Below, piece by piece: positions 7,134 through 10,351 of a stretch of DNA of 10,351 nucleotides. The stretch spans positions 1 through 10,351 of the forward strand of contig DHFO01000041.1 in assembly GCA_002402295.1 (NCBI GenBank), in the 5' to 3' direction. A program made the translations under genes and the position numbers. The notes beneath the pieces are model-generated. The model was not told where the DNA came from and searched no databases. It worked only from the letters and a program-made list of their open reading frames with translations. Position 1 is the stretch's first letter; every line of letters begins with the position of its first letter. Source of the DNA: Caldiserica bacterium UBA4822. Lineage in GTDB: Bacteria > Caldisericota > Caldisericia > Cryosericales > Cryosericaceae.

Positions 7134-7305
7134 GGTGTTCTCGTAGTATGTCCCGGTGGCAGGTACGACCTAAACCAGGAAGCCTCTGATGAGTTCAGGC
7201 ACAGCTTCGCCAGGTGGCTGACGTGGTGACACTCCGCGTCCCTCCGCCCGGAGTCCCAATACGACTTGCCACGTTGTATCCGGCGAAGGGGCCATCGGAT
7301 CGCCA
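7134..7305. other. Intergenic stretch after the DUF3800 gene
   Basis: No gene is supported here. It contains a 6-bp inverted repeat ACTCCG/CGGAGT (7231-7236 and 7249-7254) that could form a hairpin downstream of the DUF3800 stop, but no T-run follows on either strand, so I do not call a terminator. CAGGAAGCCTCTG at 7176-7188 reappears inverted inside the end of the DUF3800 gene (7332-7344). GATGGC occurs twice, 5 bp apart, on the minus strand right after the DUF3800 stop. Confidence 0.4.
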
Positions 7306-8196
7306 TCAGGTCTGAAAGAGCTCGGGGTCGCCAGAGGCTTCCTGAACAATGTTGGCCAAGTCATACATTTCGCGATTCTCGTCCGGGAAGGCGAGCAGAT
7401 TGAGTCTCCGATGCATTCCCAACTGCTGCAGCCACGGGGATTGGCTTACGTCCATGCACCAGTGCGTCGCAGCGAGCCCCAATGTTGACTTCACGACTTG
7501 TGCCGATCCATGGGTAACTGCCTGACTGACTGCCCCAAGTAGGAGGTCAGTTAGCTGCAGAGGCAGACTATCTGCCGAGTCTTCAGCCGTAACCGTAGCT
7601 ACTTTCAGGTTCGGATAGTCCTTCTTGCCAGACAGTCTTGCCGCAGAAACCTCTGCCTCCAAGCGAGGCCCGACATAGGTAGCATAGTTGTCATCGTAGC
7701 CTGTCTTGCTTTTGGCAGGCAGATCATGCCGATCATACACGATCTTCAGCTCGAGCTCCTGAAGCTTCTCCGGGCCGATGTGCCAGGCAATGCTGGTCTT
7801 GATGGCCATCACACAGAACCGGTTCTGCATATAGAACCGTGTGGGAAAAGCTGTGCGGTCCAACTCATGGGTATCTATGGCTAATGCAGTGAACCCGGCG
7901 CGCTTGTGCCACGTTGTCTTGTATTCTCGCATCCATCTGAGCGCCGCCCTGCCACGAGACCCATAGCCCTCACCACATGTCTTGGGAAGAGCCGTGAAGT
8001 GAATCTCCTGGTAACACCCGCATGCTGTCTTCGTTTGATCAAGAATCGCCACCAGAGAGTCTAGCATGCCAGTTGGCACAAAGAGAAAGCCAAGGATCAA
8101 CCATCGATCCGATCCCCTCACGCCGCTCTCATCTTGAAACACCGTATACTCGCCCGCCAGTGGATCCAACGGCCCGAAGAGTCCTGCCTCCGTCAT
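7306..8196 (-). CDS. DUF3800 domain protein
   Basis: A 296-residue protein with the hallmarks of DUF3800. Near the N-terminus is a strand ending in an acidic pair, YTVFQDESG (D22, E23). A second strand follows with LILGFLFVP and EIHFTALP (E64). A central strand KIVYDRHD (D155) comes next, then SLPLQLTDLLLGAVSQ near 210-225 (D217). This spacing of acidic residues is why DUF3800 is generally regarded as RNase H-like; catalytic activity here is inference. DUF3800 genes are frequent beside mobile elements and defence genes. The ATG overlaps the TGA of the upstream TIGR02391-like gene (8193-8196), so the two are almost certainly translated together and may act together. No signal peptide or membrane segment is seen. 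It is the last gene of the cluster. Confidence 0.85.
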   Translation of the reverse strand: MTEAGLFGPLDPLAGEYTVFQDESGVRGSDRWLILGFLFVPTGMLDSLVAILDQTKTACGCYQEIHFTALPKTCGEGYGSRGRAALRWMREYKTTWHKRAGFTALAIDTHELDRTAFPTRFYMQNRFCVMAIKTSIAWHIGPEKLQELELKIVYDRHDLPAKSKTGYDDNYATYVGPRLEAEVSAARLSGKKDYPNLKVATVTAEDSADSLPLQLTDLLLGAVSQAVTHGSAQVVKSTLGLAATHWCMDVSQSPWLQQLGMHRRLNLLAFPDENREMYDLANIVQEASGDPELFQT

Positions 8197-8897
8197 CTGC
8201 CGCTGACTGTGGCCCCCTCGAGTCGCTTCAGAAGGTAGTCAACAAAAGCACACACTTTGAGGGCGTCTTCCCGACTCCAAGTGTCGCTCGGGCTATGATG
8301 TGTCGTGTTGCGGAATGCAAGCATCATGCCACGCAGTACGTTGCTGAAGCCGTCTTGTTCATCAGGATCACCTGAGAATACAATCTTTGACTCGTCCGGC
8401 TTCGCCTTAACGTAGGTATTCACTAGTTGCGTTCCAGTCAGTCCAGTCGAGTCCTTGCCCTTCCGCCGCACCCTATCTTCCAATACCATCGTAGCCTGGT
8501 TCACTACACGATCGAAGTTGTTGCGAGCTGACAGGATATCCGCGCAACGCCCGCGCAATTCCTCATCCTCAAGTGAGCCATAGAGGGTGCCAATTTCGAC
8601 CACTTCTTCGTTCAAGTGGTACCCATACTCGAGGAACGAGATAAGCGGAATCAGTTTACCCTCCAAGATGTTTTTAGGCGCTCTCAGAGCAGATCCATAA
8701 TCATACTCACCATAGATGTTCTCTGGCAGCTGAAAGCGAGAGAGATCTTGGCCAAGGAGCGTAGCCAGATCCCCTACCGTGACTGAGTAGTCATCGCCAA
8801 GTACTTTATAGAACAACTGCGACGCAAGAGCGAGTGCGTCTCTCATCCCCATCAATGAACCGTACAGCATTCTGAGTTTTGTCATGTCAATATCCAT
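8193..8897 (-). CDS. TIGR02391/Ymh-like protein with R-x4-H motif
   Basis: A 234-residue soluble protein. The C-terminal half (about 125-228) follows the TIGR02391 (Hypoth_Ymh) pattern: a helix FDRVVNQATMVLEDRVRR, a TG-TQLVN turn, GDPDEQDGFSNVLRGMMLAF, then RNTTHH (196-201) and EDALKVCAFVDYLLKRLEG. RNTTHH fits the R-x4-6-H motif of HEPN ribonucleases, though I cannot confirm the fold. The N-terminal 120 residues show no domain I know. I chose ATG at 8897, which has GGAGGAGG 7 nt upstream; a GTG at 8924 would put that site inside the gene. It begins 30 nt after the hsdR stop and overlaps the DUF3800 gene by ATGA. Its base composition is lower in GC than hsdR, suggesting separate origin. A role in phage defence is inference from context. 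Confidence 0.75.
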   Translation of the reverse strand: MDIDMTKLRMLYGSLMGMRDALALASQLFYKVLGDDYSVTVGDLATLLGQDLSRFQLPENIYGEYDYGSALRAPKNILEGKLIPLISFLEYGYHLNEEVVEIGTLYGSLEDEELRGRCADILSARNNFDRVVNQATMVLEDRVRRKGKDSTGLTGTQLVNTYVKAKPDESKIVFSGDPDEQDGFSNVLRGMMLAFRNTTHHSPSDTWSREDALKVCAFVDYLLKRLEGATVSGR

Positions 8898-8904
8898 ATC
8901 ACTG

Positions 8905-8912
8905 CCTCCTCC
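8905..8912 (-). promoter_or_regulatory. Ribosome binding site of the TIGR02391-like gene
   Basis: GGAGGAGG on the minus strand, 7 nt before the ATG at 8897 and just after the hsdR stop at 8928. Its strength and position favour the ATG over the upstream GTG at 8924, and allow independent translation initiation on a transcript shared with hsdR. Confidence 0.75.
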
Positions 8913-8927
8913 ACGAGCTGACACGCA

Positions 8928-10351
<1,424 letters not shown>

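Noticed and set aside
7231..7254. Hairpin after the DUF3800 gene as a rho-independent terminator
   Set aside because: The stem is only 6 bp with a 12-nt loop and has no T-run on either side.

Overview
This is a fairly GC-rich bacterial window. Genes are packed, GTG and ATG starts are both used, and Shine-Dalgarno sites are strong. Every gene I accept as intact, except one small transposon ORF, lies on the minus strand, so transcription runs from high to low coordinates. The phylum cannot be fixed from sequence alone. A UPF0182 membrane protein and an enolase with an unusual central loop point away from the enteric Proteobacteria, but that is only a hint.

Layout, in the direction of transcription. 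(1) 10351 to 7306 is a defence-type cluster: the C-terminal half of a type I restriction subunit (HsdR, cut by the window edge), then a TIGR02391/Ymh-like protein carrying a possible HEPN-type R-x4-H motif, then a DUF3800 protein. The last two overlap by ATGA and are lower in GC than hsdR. (2) 7133 to 5640 is a decay zone: a plus-strand gene remnant, a roughly 500-bp transposon remnant whose transposase has lost its catalytic core, the middle of a NIF3-like gene, and a DUF6512-like membrane protein gene broken by a frameshift. (3) 5513 to 867 is a compact set of three membrane-protein genes: a 946-residue UPF0182 protein and two tandem EamA/DMT transporters, the latter joined by an ATGA overlap. 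(4) 779 to 1 is the N-terminal 259 residues of enolase, whose C-terminus lies off the left edge.

How the parts relate. Regions 3 and 4 look like stable chromosome: housekeeping and transport genes with intact, well-conserved frames. Region 1 looks like acquired cargo, with the two small genes riding behind a restriction gene. Region 2 is the scar between them. The transposon ends coincide with the points where two head-to-head genes lose their 5' parts, which suggests that transposon-linked rearrangement made the junction. The most interesting candidate for an undescribed system is the coupled TIGR02391-like/DUF3800 pair behind hsdR. The miniature transposon that keeps an in-frame ORF is second.
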